A stretch of DNA of 64,000 nucleotides, taken from contig NZ_FUXL01000008.1 in the NCBI RefSeq assembly GCF_900167365.1, positions 153,475 to 217,474 on the forward strand. The letters run 5' to 3'. The notes beneath the pieces were generated by a model that ran no database searches, had not been told where the DNA came from, and saw only the letters and a program-made list of their open reading frames with translations. The DNA is from Consotaella salsifontis (lineage in GTDB: Bacteria > Pseudomonadota > Alphaproteobacteria > Rhizobiales > Rhizobiaceae). Of the stretch, positions 27,991 to 37,390 are shown one piece after another. The position numbers and the translations under genes were made by a program. Within the stretch, counting starts at the first letter, position 1. Every line of letters starts with the position of its first letter.

Positions 27991-30900
27991 TCACGCGGCC
28001 AGCGGCTGCCCATCCACTGCGCTGCCGAACAGCGCGTCGATATCGCCATCCTCGACCGGCGGCATCAGCATGTGTTGCGAGAGGCGACGCTTCTTCTCCA
28101 GAAGCTTGTCGAGCGTGACATCGAACGTTGCCTCACGGAACGTGGGGTGCACCGCGATCGGCACGTGGATCGTCACCGGCTTGTCCTGCCCGATGCGATA
28201 GACGCGGTCGTTGCATTGATCCTCGACGGCAGGGTTCCACCAGCGCGACAGGTGGATGACGTGGTTGGCCGCGGTGATGGTCAGTCCGACGCCTGCCGCC
28301 TTGGGTGACAGGACGAGGATATCGAAGCCCGGTCCTCTCGCTTGAAAGCGGTCGACGATCTCCAGCCGCCTGTCGCCGGGGACAGAGCCATTGATGATCT
28401 CCGGCTCCGACGAAAGCCCAAGATGCGTTGCAATCGCGCTGGCGAAGGCCGATTGGACGGATCGATCCTCAAGGAAGACAAGGGCCTTTTCCTTGGCTGC
28501 GGCAATCGCCTCGAGGCAGCCGACGGCGTGCGTCATCCGTGCGGAGCGGGCGATCCAGGCAGCGACCGAACGCGGATTCAACGGGTCGAGCCCCTCCGAT
28601 CCGTCAGGATGCAACGAAATGCCCCGAAAGGCATGGATCGCCCGCAGCATGTCGCTCTGTCGCCGCTGGCCGAGACGCGCGGCGGCCACGGCCTTGTCAT
28701 AGGCCTCGGCCTGGGCCGGTGGCATCACGATGCGTTCGGTTTTGACCTCCTTCTTTGGCAGGCCCGTCAAGATATCCGCCTTCATCCGTCGCAGAAGAAC
28801 GGCAGGAGTTTGCAGATCGGGTCGATCGAGACGTGCCTTGAGTTCCTCGAGTTCGGCCGGCCCGCCTTCCTCGTACATCTTGGCGAAAACCTTGAGCTCG
28901 CCGAGATAGCCCGGAACCACGCGATCCATGATGCACCAGAGATCGGTCAGTCGGTTCTCGATCGGCGTGCCCGTGAGCGCCAACACGAAGTCGGCGTTCA
29001 TCGCCTTGGCCGACTGGGTGTTGATCGCACCGGGCGCCTTGATCTTCTGCGCCTCGTCGAAGACTGCGACCGAAAAGGCCACGCGGGCGAAGACGCGGTG
29101 ATAGTTCGCCAGCGTTTCATAGGTGGTCAGCACCCAATCAGCCTCATGGATGCGCCTGATATCGAGGGCATCCTCGGGTGTGACGTCCACTCCCTTTTCG
29201 GCCTTCAAGCTGCGCAAACCGGAGCCGAAAGCATCGACGCGCGTTCCGAGCGCGCCCGGCAGGAGATGCCGCTCGCTCTCCTCCACCCAGTTGCGCAGCA
29301 GCGCGGTCGGCGCGACGATCAGGATCGGCTCTCGCGCAGCCCCCTGGTTTCGCCCGAGCCGCGCCCGGTTCTTGCGCACCCAGGTGAGGAAGGCGAGTGC
29401 CTGGAACGTCTTGCCGAGACCCATGTCGTCGGCAAGAAGAACGCCCGGCCAGCCAGCCTTCCATGCGTCGACCAGCCAGCCGAAGCCCTCTTCCTGATGC
29501 GGCTTCGGCTCCGTTCGCGCCAGTTCGCCGCGCGGAAACGTCTCGGCGATCGTTGCCGTGCGCTTCGGCCATGCGACCTCGTAGTCGACGCCTTCGAAGT
29601 TCTGCGCGATCAGCAGGACCTCGCGGTCGCTCGGTCGATCTGGCGCGGCTGGCTCGGCGGCGCCGTCGTCAGGGCCCGATTGCTCAACTGGGCCGTTTTC
29701 TGACGCCGCTTCGGGCTGGACAGGCTCGCCGCCCGGCAGCTGAAATTCGGCGAACGCTTCTTCGACGTGCAAGACTGGCGTCGGGACATTCTCGATCAGG
29801 ATCTCGTCGCGATCCGCTGCCTTCGCCTCTGCAAGTTTCCTCGTAATCTCGTCGTAGCGGTCGCTGTTCATCTCGACGAGACGATCGCCGATCTTCAAGG
29901 GGAAGCTCTCCGGCAGCCACTGCCCGGCCTTGTTCTTCAGCCAAGGAAGCACGGGCGGCCGCCAGATTCCGAGGCCGAGGACCCGTTCGGAATACTGCGC
30001 CGTTTCGACGAACAGGACGGCCGCGGCAGCATCGCGCCCCTCGCCCAGAGCCTCGGCGATCGCCGGCCGCGGATTGCGGATGAAGGCGCGCCGCTCGGCC
30101 GTCGGCGCGCGGCGTTTCTCGCGCACCACATCCAGTGCCGTCTTCAGATCCTTGTCGACGACAAGAAAAGTGTTGCGAGCCAGAACATAGCCGTCGCGCG
30201 TCTGCGCTTCCCGCGAGAAGACGTCGGCGACGAAATGCGTCTGCAGGTCCGGCGGCAACAGCGCGTCCTCGACCTGATCCCGATGAACGCCGGGCACGGC
30301 ATCATCGTCGCCCTCGCCGATCGGAGCATCGTCCGCCTCGAGAACCGCCTTTTCACGCCCCATGACGATCGGCACGAAATCCGGGCCGTCTGCGGTTTCG
30401 CGAATGTCCAAGGCGAACGATCCCGCCTGGTAGACCGTGAGGCTCTTCAAGTAGCCGTCGTCGGAACTGATCGTCTGGCCGGTGGTGCGCTTGAGCGCGT
30501 CCTGCACCGGTCCCCAGGCCGCAATCCGTGCCTCCGATGAGCTCCCGGCAGAGGCGTTATAGGCGTCGATCGCCTCCAGCAGTTCAAAGACGCTAGCGAC
30601 GAGCCGAGCGCTGTTCTCACCCCAGGTCACGAAGCACCCGTGCCGCGCGACCCTGATCGTGGAGAAATTGTCGTCGTACCAGCGCACCCGGATGCGAGCA
30701 TCACTATCCGTCATCTTGCCTTCGAAGGAGAGCGTCGCCGACAGGTTCGTCAGCGCAGGCAGTCCCAGCGCGTCGGCCACTGACGCCGCGAGCTGTGAAG
30801 CGACCGGAAAGGGCAACAGGATGCCATCGCCCTCAATCGCCGCCTCTCCCTCCGCGATCAGCCGGTGAAGCGTCTTGGCCGCATTGCCAAGCGGTGCGGG

Positions 30901-31008
30901 CAGAGCCATCCACTGGCCTGGCGGAACGAACCTACGGCTGAGCAAGCGCCGCTCTTTGGCCTGGAGATAGGCGCCGTCTGGTCGGAGGTCGTGGGAAAAC
31001 TTGACCAT
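27991..31008 (-). CDS. zorD: Zorya type I ZorD: SNF2-like helicase
   Basis: 1,005 residues. The C-terminal half is an SNF2-type motor: Walker A LLADDMGLGKTFQA near residue 526, VAVFDEAQKIK near 650, ALTGTPIENRLTDLW near 680, and motifs V-VI in KAAGVGLTITAAN and QCNDRVYRIGQDK near 930. The N-terminal 500 residues are not assigned and end in an acidic linker. In characterised type I Zorya, ZorD is the DNA-acting effector recruited when the membrane complex senses phage. It is the last gene of zorA-zorB-zorC-zorD, starting 3 bases after the zorC stop. Confidence 0.9.
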   Translation of the reverse strand: MVKFSHDLRPDGAYLQAKERRLLSRRFVPPGQWMALPAPLGNAAKTLHRLIAEGEAAIEGDGILLPFPVASQLAASVADALGLPALTNLSATLSFEGKMTDSDARIRVRWYDDNFSTIRVARHGCFVTWGENSARLVASVFELLEAIDAYNASAGSSSEARIAAWGPVQDALKRTTGQTISSDDGYLKSLTVYQAGSFALDIRETADGPDFVPIVMGREKAVLEADDAPIGEGDDDAVPGVHRDQVEDALLPPDLQTHFVADVFSREAQTRDGYVLARNTFLVVDKDLKTALDVVREKRRAPTAERRAFIRNPRPAIAEALGEGRDAAAAVLFVETAQYSERVLGLGIWRPPVLPWLKNKAGQWLPESFPLKIGDRLVEMNSDRYDEITRKLAEAKAADRDEILIENVPTPVLHVEEAFAEFQLPGGEPVQPEAASENGPVEQSGPDDGAAEPAAPDRPSDREVLLIAQNFEGVDYEVAWPKRTATIAETFPRGELARTEPKPHQEEGFGWLVDAWKAGWPGVLLADDMGLGKTFQALAFLTWVRKNRARLGRNQGAAREPILIVAPTALLRNWVEESERHLLPGALGTRVDAFGSGLRSLKAEKGVDVTPEDALDIRRIHEADWVLTTYETLANYHRVFARVAFSVAVFDEAQKIKAPGAINTQSAKAMNADFVLALTGTPIENRLTDLWCIMDRVVPGYLGELKVFAKMYEEGGPAELEELKARLDRPDLQTPAVLLRRMKADILTGLPKKEVKTERIVMPPAQAEAYDKAVAAARLGQRRQSDMLRAIHAFRGISLHPDGSEGLDPLNPRSVAAWIARSARMTHAVGCLEAIAAAKEKALVFLEDRSVQSAFASAIATHLGLSSEPEIINGSVPGDRRLEIVDRFQARGPGFDILVLSPKAAGVGLTITAANHVIHLSRWWNPAVEDQCNDRVYRIGQDKPVTIHVPIAVHPTFREATFDVTLDKLLEKKRRLSQHMLMPPVEDGDIDALFGSAVDGQPLAA

Positions 31009-31011
31009 CGG

Positions 31012-32388
31012 TCAGCGCGCACTGAGATGATATTCGGGCGGCTGAATACGCGCCCCCGTCATCCGATAGATCTTCTCGGCAACCACTCCTTGCCAAGAAT
31101 AAGTCTCAGCGTGGTTGTGCGACTTCGTCAATTCGGGAGCATAGCCTTTGCCATCTTTCAGTTCGTAAGCATCATAGAATTGCTTGTACAGAGCTGGCGC
31201 TCCCGTTCGATCCCATTCGTTCCAGATACGGCAAGAACCGTTGTGGCTCCATTCTGCGACCACGCCCCTACCAACTCGCAGGAGCAAAACGGACTGTCCC
31301 GACTGGACGCCGCCGCCCTTGTGGAAGCGGCCGAACGAGACCTTGCTTCCAAAGCGCCGCTGAGCGGCTCTGACCCCGGCAGGATCGAAGACCACCCATG
31401 CCGTCTGAATGAGCTTTCGTTTGTAGACAGCCTCCCAGAATGCGCGTCGGTATCGCCACATGTGGGCGTCGGCCACTTCGCCGACCACGTCCAGGAACTG
31501 CCGCAACGCCTGCCGCGTGAGCCAGCGGCGGGCGATCTCGGCGGCCTCCGGCATGTTGACCCAGCGCCCCTCCTGCGTCCGGGGATCGCCGAAGAGACCG
31601 ATCAGGACGTCGAGATATCGGTCGCAGATATCTTCCGGAGGCTGCATCTGTTCGAAGGGGAGCAGCAGGGCGTTGGCGACGTCTGGACCTTGTGCCGGGA
31701 AATAGAGTTGGCCCACTTCATCGACCGCGATTTCCTTAACGAAGGCGAGCCGATCCAGCGCATCTAGGCGCCGATCGCCGGCCAGAAGCCGCAGCGCCTC
31801 ACGGGCACAGATCTCCGCAAAGCCGGCCCGGATCACCGATGCCGTTAGCCCCGCCTGCTGCAGGAGAGCGCTGGGGGCGATCCGGCGGTCATGCGCCCGC
31901 CTCGCCACCTTCTGGGGACCAATGGACGGATCGAAGATTGCGAACTCGCGATGCAGCGCGTCGAACGGCTTGCCGGCCGTCTCGGCCAGAGCCGAGAGCA
32001 CGCGGGCGACGGCGGCAAGGCCCGGACGATCCGGTCTGAAGCTGAACAGGAAGGACAGCGCCAACGTGCGGGACGGCGACTTCCGGTCCGCCCGCCGGAT
32101 CTGGTCGAGAAACGATGCAAGCGTCTCGTCGGCAGCGGCGAGGCGCGTCGTCGTTTCCCAAAGGCACCAGGCCGCATCGCGCAGCTCGTTGAGCGTGAGT
32201 TTCTGGCGGGCTGCCAGGCGCGGGCCGAGCCGTTCGGCAATGGCGTCGTAGTCCTTTTTCTTGGTCAACCCCCCGTCCACACCCTGAATCTGAGCCGCCG
32301 CAACCGCGATGGCCGCATCGCGCGGCGGCGGAGCTCGGCCGGAATGCCGAAGCGACATCTCCCGAATGGCTTCGCGAAACGTCGTCAC
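31012..32388 (-). CDS. zorC: Zorya type I ZorC (EH-signature family)
   Basis: 458 residues, mostly helical, with no enzymatic motif I can see. The C-terminal segment (SFGRFHKGGGVQSGQSVLLL, then EWSHNGSCRIWN) resembles the EH-signature domain of ZorC. Identification depends on its position between zorB (4-base ATGA overlap) and zorD (3-base gap). ZorC is reported to act with ZorD in the cytoplasm downstream of the ZorAB motor; its biochemical role is less clear than that of the other subunits. Confidence 0.82.
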   Translation of the reverse strand: MTTFREAIREMSLRHSGRAPPPRDAAIAVAAAQIQGVDGGLTKKKDYDAIAERLGPRLAARQKLTLNELRDAAWCLWETTTRLAAADETLASFLDQIRRADRKSPSRTLALSFLFSFRPDRPGLAAVARVLSALAETAGKPFDALHREFAIFDPSIGPQKVARRAHDRRIAPSALLQQAGLTASVIRAGFAEICAREALRLLAGDRRLDALDRLAFVKEIAVDEVGQLYFPAQGPDVANALLLPFEQMQPPEDICDRYLDVLIGLFGDPRTQEGRWVNMPEAAEIARRWLTRQALRQFLDVVGEVADAHMWRYRRAFWEAVYKRKLIQTAWVVFDPAGVRAAQRRFGSKVSFGRFHKGGGVQSGQSVLLLRVGRGVVAEWSHNGSCRIWNEWDRTGAPALYKQFYDAYELKDGKGYAPELTKSHNHAETYSWQGVVAEKIYRMTGARIQPPEYHLSAR

Positions 32389-33296
32389 AGGCGCGGCCCT
32401 CGTCCGGTGCTCGCTTCTGGTGGCGCAGACTGGAGAAGCTGATCGATCTGCGTCCGCATCTGGCCGAGCAGGTTCGTCACCGCTTCAAGCCGCTTGCGGC
32501 GTTCCGTTTCCATGACGAAGCGCAGATCGATGCGGCGATTGCGCTCGTAGCCCGCCGAATCCTGCTCGTCCGCGATGGGCCGGGTCGAGGAATAGCCGGA
32601 CACGGAGAGAACCGCCCGCCCTTCGCTGTTCTTCATATCCTTGAGCGTCGGGGCCGTCTCGACCAGGCGGCGATAGGTGTTGACGGCGCGTTCGGTCGAG
32701 AGCTGCCAATTCCGATCGTCCGAACCGGTGACGTCGGTGTGGCCTTCGATGAACACCGTCTCAATGCTGAGCCCCAGCGCATTCGAACACGCGGCCACCA
32801 GCGGCGCCGAGCAGTCGCTGTAGGCCGGCAGCGTCGCGGACAGCGCCCGAGCGATCGCGTCGACATTGCTCGCTGCCTGGCTCGTCAGATCGGAGTGGTC
32901 GGACGCAAATCGAACGGCGTTTTCGTCGAGGCGCAGCACCCCGTTGCGCTGATCGATGGTCACCCGGATGTTCTCTTTTTCCAGCCGCTCACGGATGTCG
33001 GTCAGGAGCTGTGCCCGAACGCGTTCCGACTCGCTCAGCGCCTCGATGTCTTCATGGACCTCGGCCTGGAGATGGTCGATCTGCCGGGCGACCTGTTCGA
33101 CGATCTCGATACGGCGCTTCTGGTCTTCGGTGATTTCGATCTGCTGGTCGGTCGTCTGCCGGTAGTTCAGGGCGAAGATCATCAGCATGATGATAAAAAT
33201 GAACAGGATGCCGACCATCATGTCGGTCATCGAGATGAAGTAGTTCTCCTCGGCTTCCTCGGTGGCCGTGTGGGGAATGTCGGCGTCAACGATCAT
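32385..33296 (-). CDS. zorB: Zorya ZorB: MotB/OmpA-like peptidoglycan-anchored stator subunit
   Basis: 303 residues. A single membrane helix follows the short N terminus (SMTDMMVGILFIFIIMLMIF) and carries Asp25, the position of the proton-binding Asp of MotB and ZorB. A coiled linker (residues 45-110) leads to an OmpA-like domain with VFIEGHTDVTGSDD near residue 184 and YERNRRIDLRFVM near 250, the peptidoglycan-binding pattern. It starts 15 bases after the zorA stop and overlaps zorC. It should form the periplasmic anchor of the ZorA5B2 motor. Confidence 0.92.
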   Translation of the reverse strand: MIVDADIPHTATEEAEENYFISMTDMMVGILFIFIIMLMIFALNYRQTTDQQIEITEDQKRRIEIVEQVARQIDHLQAEVHEDIEALSESERVRAQLLTDIRERLEKENIRVTIDQRNGVLRLDENAVRFASDHSDLTSQAASNVDAIARALSATLPAYSDCSAPLVAACSNALGLSIETVFIEGHTDVTGSDDRNWQLSTERAVNTYRRLVETAPTLKDMKNSEGRAVLSVSGYSSTRPIADEQDSAGYERNRRIDLRFVMETERRKRLEAVTNLLGQMRTQIDQLLQSAPPEASTGRGPRL

Positions 33297-33311
33297 TGCG
33301 GCGAGCCCGGG

Positions 33312-35438
33312 CTATTGCGCGGCTTGGAGCGCATTGGCCGATTCCAGTCGGCTCATGCTGTCGGAGATGCTTTGGGCCGCGTCGTTGATCTCGGTCAGAA
33401 GCCCGTTCAGCTTGCCGACCGCCTGAGCGAGCCCGGAATCGACGCCCTGGACATGATGATCCAGGTTTTGCTGTTGTTTGAGTGTGGCCTCCGAGAGGGC
33501 GGTCACCGCCTTGCCGAGTTCCTCGTCGACGCCGCGGAACCTCTCGGCATAGCGCTCCCAGAAAAGCTTCACCTCGCCATGCGCGTCGCGCAGCGCGGCC
33601 GCCGTTTCGCTGGAAGCCTGCTGGGCGGATTGCAGCGCCCCGAGCGTCTCGGCCAGATTGGCGGCCATCGTGTCGGTGGCGTGCGCGAAGCGGTCGCCGA
33701 CCTGGGCCAGTGGCTGCGAGGCGAGACGCACGCTGGCGGCGGTTTCGTGGAAGGCGTCGGCGGTCTTGCGCGTCTCCGACGTGGTGGCGGCGATGGCCGT
33801 GGATTGGCCCTGCAGGCTGCTTTCCAGGGTGCGGATGGTCTGCGTCAGTCGGTCGAACTCGGCCGAGATCGCGCCGACGATCCCTGAGGTGCCAGCCTTC
33901 AGGCTTTCCGACAGCTCTCTTGAGACCGCCGTCAACGAGTCCGCGGCCTCTTGGCGCGCCGTCGCCAACCGGGCGCCGGTCGCCTCGATGTCGCTGCGCA
34001 TCTCGCTCTGATAGCGGCCGATGTCGTTGCTGATGGCGCCAACCTGCGCCTCGAGCTTCTCGAGCACCCGTCCCATGGCAGCTTCGAGCTTGTCCGAGGC
34101 GCCGCCGGCCGCTTGGCCCAGCGCGTGGGCGACCTGAGTGTTCGCCCGCTCCATCGTCTGCCGCAGCGTCTCGGCGACGTCGGCGAAGGCCGCGCGGCTC
34201 TGCTCCGAGCTCCGGCCGAAGTTCGATCCGGCCTCGGCAACCATCCGGTTGAGGTTCTCGGCGGCTTCTGCCATGCGCCGGCCGAAGTCCTCGCCGGTGC
34301 CGCGCAGGCCAGACTGCATTTCCGCCAGTCCTGCCTGCATCTGGGCCAGAGTTGCGGCCAGCTCGCGCATTTCGGATCCGGCGCTGCCTTGCACGGACCG
34401 CGAGAACTCGCCCACGAGCTGGGCGATGCCGTCGCTGCTGTTCGCCGCCAGCTTGCCCATGGCCGCGTCGATGCTGGTGCTGACCGGCATCAGGGCACCG
34501 CGGAACGACTCGTCGAGGCGCGGCGCGATCGCTTCGCCCATCCGGGCAAAGAAGTCGCCTTGCGTGATCTCCTTCAGCTGGTCGCGCTGCTCCTTCAGCG
34601 TGGCGTTCATCTCGACCGAGATCGACTGCGGCGCGGCATAGAGCAGACTGCTCTCCAGCTCGGCGCAGAGCTTATCAAAGCTGCCCTCGATCCAGATCGT
34701 GTAGATGCGGAAGACCAGCGAGAGGAGGATCGAGGCACCGAGGCCTGCAATCGAGGTGGAGAACTTGAACGTCGCGATCTGCAGCAGCTCGCCCATGGCG
34801 GCCTGCATCTCGGCGGCATCCGAGGCCTCCGCCGCCTCGCCCGCCTTGTGCAGGGCGAAGACGAGACCGATGAAGGTGAGCAGAAGACCGATGCCGACGA
34901 AATAGCCGGGCACGGCGTTCATCAGCTTCAGCCCCATCCGCTTCTCGCGCGCGATCCCGACATTCAGAAAGGAATGCGGGCGAACGGTGTTGATCATCAC
35001 GTCCGGCCGGCGATCGTCGCGCACCAGCGTCTCGTCGAACTCCTGATAGGCATGGCCGATGAGCGGATGCTGGCAGAGGCGCTGGCGGACAGTTTCATAG
35101 TTCTGGCCGAAGGCGAGACGTCGACCCTGAAGGTCTTTGGTCTTGCCGCCGGCACTCCTGATGACCTTGCGCGCCCGCCGGAGCGAAAGACCGATCGAGA
35201 GGACGTGACAGACGAAATAGGCGACAGCCAAACCAATGGCTGCTGCGCCGATCAGCAGGGCCACGGAGAAGGCAAAGCTCTGCTTGCTGACGCCATCCGG
35301 GTCGGCGAATACATTTGCGATCGTGTGGCCGACAAGCCGTAGATCGAGCAATGGAATGAAAGAGGCGGCGGCCGCGACCACGCCGGCCGTCAGCACCCAG
35401 AAGACAAAAAAGCGCAACGCGCTCCACATTATCCGCAT
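33312..35438 (-). CDS. zorA: Zorya ZorA: MotA/ExbB-like proton channel with long coiled-coil tail
   Basis: About 708 residues from the ATG giving MRIMWSAL; a TTG at 35501 would make 729. Four membrane helices lie near residues 5-30, 55-80, 172-195 and 218-243 (for example GYFVGIGLLLTFIGLVFAL), with the large cytoplasmic loop between the second and third as in MotA. The last 450 residues form an alanine- and glutamate-rich coiled coil that resembles chemoreceptor tails; in studied Zorya this is the intracellular tail that transmits the signal. First gene of zorABCD. A gap of about 180 bases separates it from the nuclease gene upstream, and probably holds its promoter. Confidence 0.92.
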   Translation of the reverse strand: MRIMWSALRFFVFWVLTAGVVAAAASFIPLLDLRLVGHTIANVFADPDGVSKQSFAFSVALLIGAAAIGLAVAYFVCHVLSIGLSLRRARKVIRSAGGKTKDLQGRRLAFGQNYETVRQRLCQHPLIGHAYQEFDETLVRDDRRPDVMINTVRPHSFLNVGIAREKRMGLKLMNAVPGYFVGIGLLLTFIGLVFALHKAGEAAEASDAAEMQAAMGELLQIATFKFSTSIAGLGASILLSLVFRIYTIWIEGSFDKLCAELESSLLYAAPQSISVEMNATLKEQRDQLKEITQGDFFARMGEAIAPRLDESFRGALMPVSTSIDAAMGKLAANSSDGIAQLVGEFSRSVQGSAGSEMRELAATLAQMQAGLAEMQSGLRGTGEDFGRRMAEAAENLNRMVAEAGSNFGRSSEQSRAAFADVAETLRQTMERANTQVAHALGQAAGGASDKLEAAMGRVLEKLEAQVGAISNDIGRYQSEMRSDIEATGARLATARQEAADSLTAVSRELSESLKAGTSGIVGAISAEFDRLTQTIRTLESSLQGQSTAIAATTSETRKTADAFHETAASVRLASQPLAQVGDRFAHATDTMAANLAETLGALQSAQQASSETAAALRDAHGEVKLFWERYAERFRGVDEELGKAVTALSEATLKQQQNLDHHVQGVDSGLAQAVGKLNGLLTEINDAAQSISDSMSRLESANALQAAQ

Positions 35439-35617
35439 TGGCCGATCCAGAACCACAATGACAGGAGGCGAGCGTACAACCTTACCCTCCCCTTGGGTCA
35501 AGATTACGCGACCGAAGGTTTAGCGGATCGTAAGGGAGCAAGACATTGCCGATATGTCGCAGTCTGTGAGCATATTGCGGTGGTCCCGGCTCCCTGGCGC
35601 AATGGCGGCCCGACGCG

Positions 35618-36712
35618 TCAGCGCCCGCCGTCCCAGCCGGGAAAGAGCGCCTTCAGCCGGTCCACCGTGTGGCGCCATTTCGGCGTCTTGGGGGCGCAGA
35701 CCGTGTTCTGATTGCCGAACATGCCGACCTCCTGCACCGCCTGTCCCAACGGAACCGAAGAGATCCACTCGACCGGCACAAAATATTCGGCGCGGTCGGG
35801 GTCGTCGATGAACTCGCGGTGATAGCGTGCGCCCGTCAACACCTCTGCAGCCGGCCGCATAGCGCCATCTTCTCCGGACAGCTCGAACTCGCCGAGCGGC
35901 ACCGGCGCGCCCTTCACCGTGCCGACGCCGACGAAGCCGTGGCCCGGCACCTTGACCCAGATGCGGTCGCCGGGCGCGAGCAGGCGCAGCGTGCCGCTGT
36001 ACCAGGTGCCGCCGCCGGCCGAGATGAAGCCGTGCGCCCGCGCCTCGTCCCAGGAGCGGCTCTCGCCATGGCCGAAGGAGACGTAGTATTCGCCGTTCCA
36101 GGGCTCGCGATCCGTCGCCTTGGTCTCCACGGCCGCGACCTGCGTCTCGACGGGATCGATCAGCCAGGCGCGGCTGAGGAGCTGCCCCGCGCCGGTCTCG
36201 AACACCTGGAAACAGAGCACGTTGATGGCGATGCCGCGCTGGGCGAGATAGCCGACGATGCGCTCGGAACTGGCATCGAGCGTGGCGGCGACGATCACCA
36301 TCTGGTGGCTCTGGTTGAGGCTCGCCTCGTCCAACGGCGTGCCGAAGCGCTGGCGAAACGCCTCGGCGAGGTTGCCGCCGCCCGAGAACCGCTCGTAGAT
36401 GCGGCCGAGGTCCTCCGCATCGAGCGCCTCCGCCCAGGTGGCATAGTCGATCGCCTGGGCGACCACCTCGCGCGGCGTCTTCGCCTTCTTCAGTTCGATC
36501 AGGATCAGCGTGCCGTCGGGCGCCAGCGCCAGAAGGTCGAGGATGCCCCCAGAAGCGGTCTTCTCCTGCCGGCCGACGATCATCCACTGGTCGGAGAGGA
36601 TGTCGGGCGCGGCGACGATCATGGCCTCCAGCAGCTTTTCGCTCGCCAGCTTGCCCTCGCGCAGGGCCCCCGGCCTCTCGCCGATGGTCCAGATGCTGTT
36701 GCGGATCGGCAT
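35618..36712 (-). CDS. PD-(D/E)XK nuclease of the DUF91/NucS-like type in the hsd operon
   Basis: 364 residues. The N-terminal third has a clear PD-(D/E)XK core: Asp59 in GGILDLLALA, Glu73 and Lys75 in LILIELKKAK, and a QxxxY motif (Gln86, Tyr90) as in RecB-type nucleases. A long unassigned C-terminal part includes PGDRIWVKVPGHGFVGVGTV, suggesting a small beta-barrel or EVE/PUA-like region that could read modified DNA. It begins 3 bases after the stop of the M15-like gene and is the last gene of the hsdR-M-S operon. It may be a second nuclease of the restriction system; the M-S-R enzyme does not require it. Confidence 0.8.
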   Translation of the reverse strand: MPIRNSIWTIGERPGALREGKLASEKLLEAMIVAAPDILSDQWMIVGRQEKTASGGILDLLALAPDGTLILIELKKAKTPREVVAQAIDYATWAEALDAEDLGRIYERFSGGGNLAEAFRQRFGTPLDEASLNQSHQMVIVAATLDASSERIVGYLAQRGIAINVLCFQVFETGAGQLLSRAWLIDPVETQVAAVETKATDREPWNGEYYVSFGHGESRSWDEARAHGFISAGGGTWYSGTLRLLAPGDRIWVKVPGHGFVGVGTVKGAPVPLGEFELSGEDGAMRPAAEVLTGARYHREFIDDPDRAEYFVPVEWISSVPLGQAVQEVGMFGNQNTVCAPKTPKWRHTVDRLKALFPGWDGGR

Positions 36713-36715
36713 GGT

Positions 36716-37390
36716 TCAAACGCCTTTCTTCAGTGGGGGCGCGCGATCATCGGCCTCGGCGCCCAGGCAGCAAGATCGCCTCAGCTCGGGAAAGCCCGCG
36801 TACCATTCGGCGTGCGATCCGGCATGGTTATCCATGCCCGGCTTGGTCAGGCAGCCCTTGGGGGCGATGTAGCTGTCGATGCGCCGCAGCGGCCTTTCGT
36901 GCCAGGTGAGGTTGAAGGCGGCGAGCCTGGGGAAGAACTGGAGGCTCGAATAGGGCAGATGGTCGTGGATCCACCAGGCAAGCGCCCGCCAGTCGGCGCC
37001 TTGCGCATAGCGGTCGGCGAACCACGGCACGACGATGCAGGCGGTGGCGCCCATGCAGCCGTCGGCGTCGCGCCGGTCCCAGATGTGGCCGGCGTAATTC
37101 GCCTCGTTGCGGGCACAGGAAAGCCCGTTGCGGCTCCCGAAGTCGTTGACGGCCGGCGAACGATAGGCCGAGCGGATGGCGATGCGGCCGAAGGTGGCCT
37201 GCAACGGCTCCAGCAGCGCCTCGCAGAGCTGCCTGCCGGCGGCGATCGCCAGATCGGGATCGTCGGGAATGTTCGGGATGCCGTGGAAGTCGGCAATCTC
37301 CGAATGCAGAAAATCGCGCATGAAGAAGGTTTCGGACAGACGCACCCGCCCGAGCTCTTCCAGCGCCTTGACCGTCTGCGGCTTTCTCAT
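36716..37390 (-). CDS. Peptidase M15-like protein embedded in the hsd operon
   Basis: 224 residues. The segment IAIRSAYRSPAVNDFGSRNG near residue 70 followed by YAGHIWDRRDADGCMGA near 100 and WWIHDHLPYSSLQFFP near 140 recalls the S-x-Y-R-S ... H-x6-7-D ... H layout of M15 DD-peptidases of the hedgehog/VanX fold. The family appears to recur near restriction genes, where its role is unknown. It overlaps the hsdS stop by 4 bases and lies 3 bases before the nuclease gene, so it is part of the same operon. A zinc hydrolase acting on something other than peptidoglycan is possible; the start lacks a signal peptide, so the product is cytoplasmic. Confidence 0.65.
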   Translation of the reverse strand: MRKPQTVKALEELGRVRLSETFFMRDFLHSEIADFHGIPNIPDDPDLAIAAGRQLCEALLEPLQATFGRIAIRSAYRSPAVNDFGSRNGLSCARNEANYAGHIWDRRDADGCMGATACIVVPWFADRYAQGADWRALAWWIHDHLPYSSLQFFPRLAAFNLTWHERPLRRIDSYIAPKGCLTKPGMDNHAGSHAEWYAGFPELRRSCCLGAEADDRAPPLKKGV

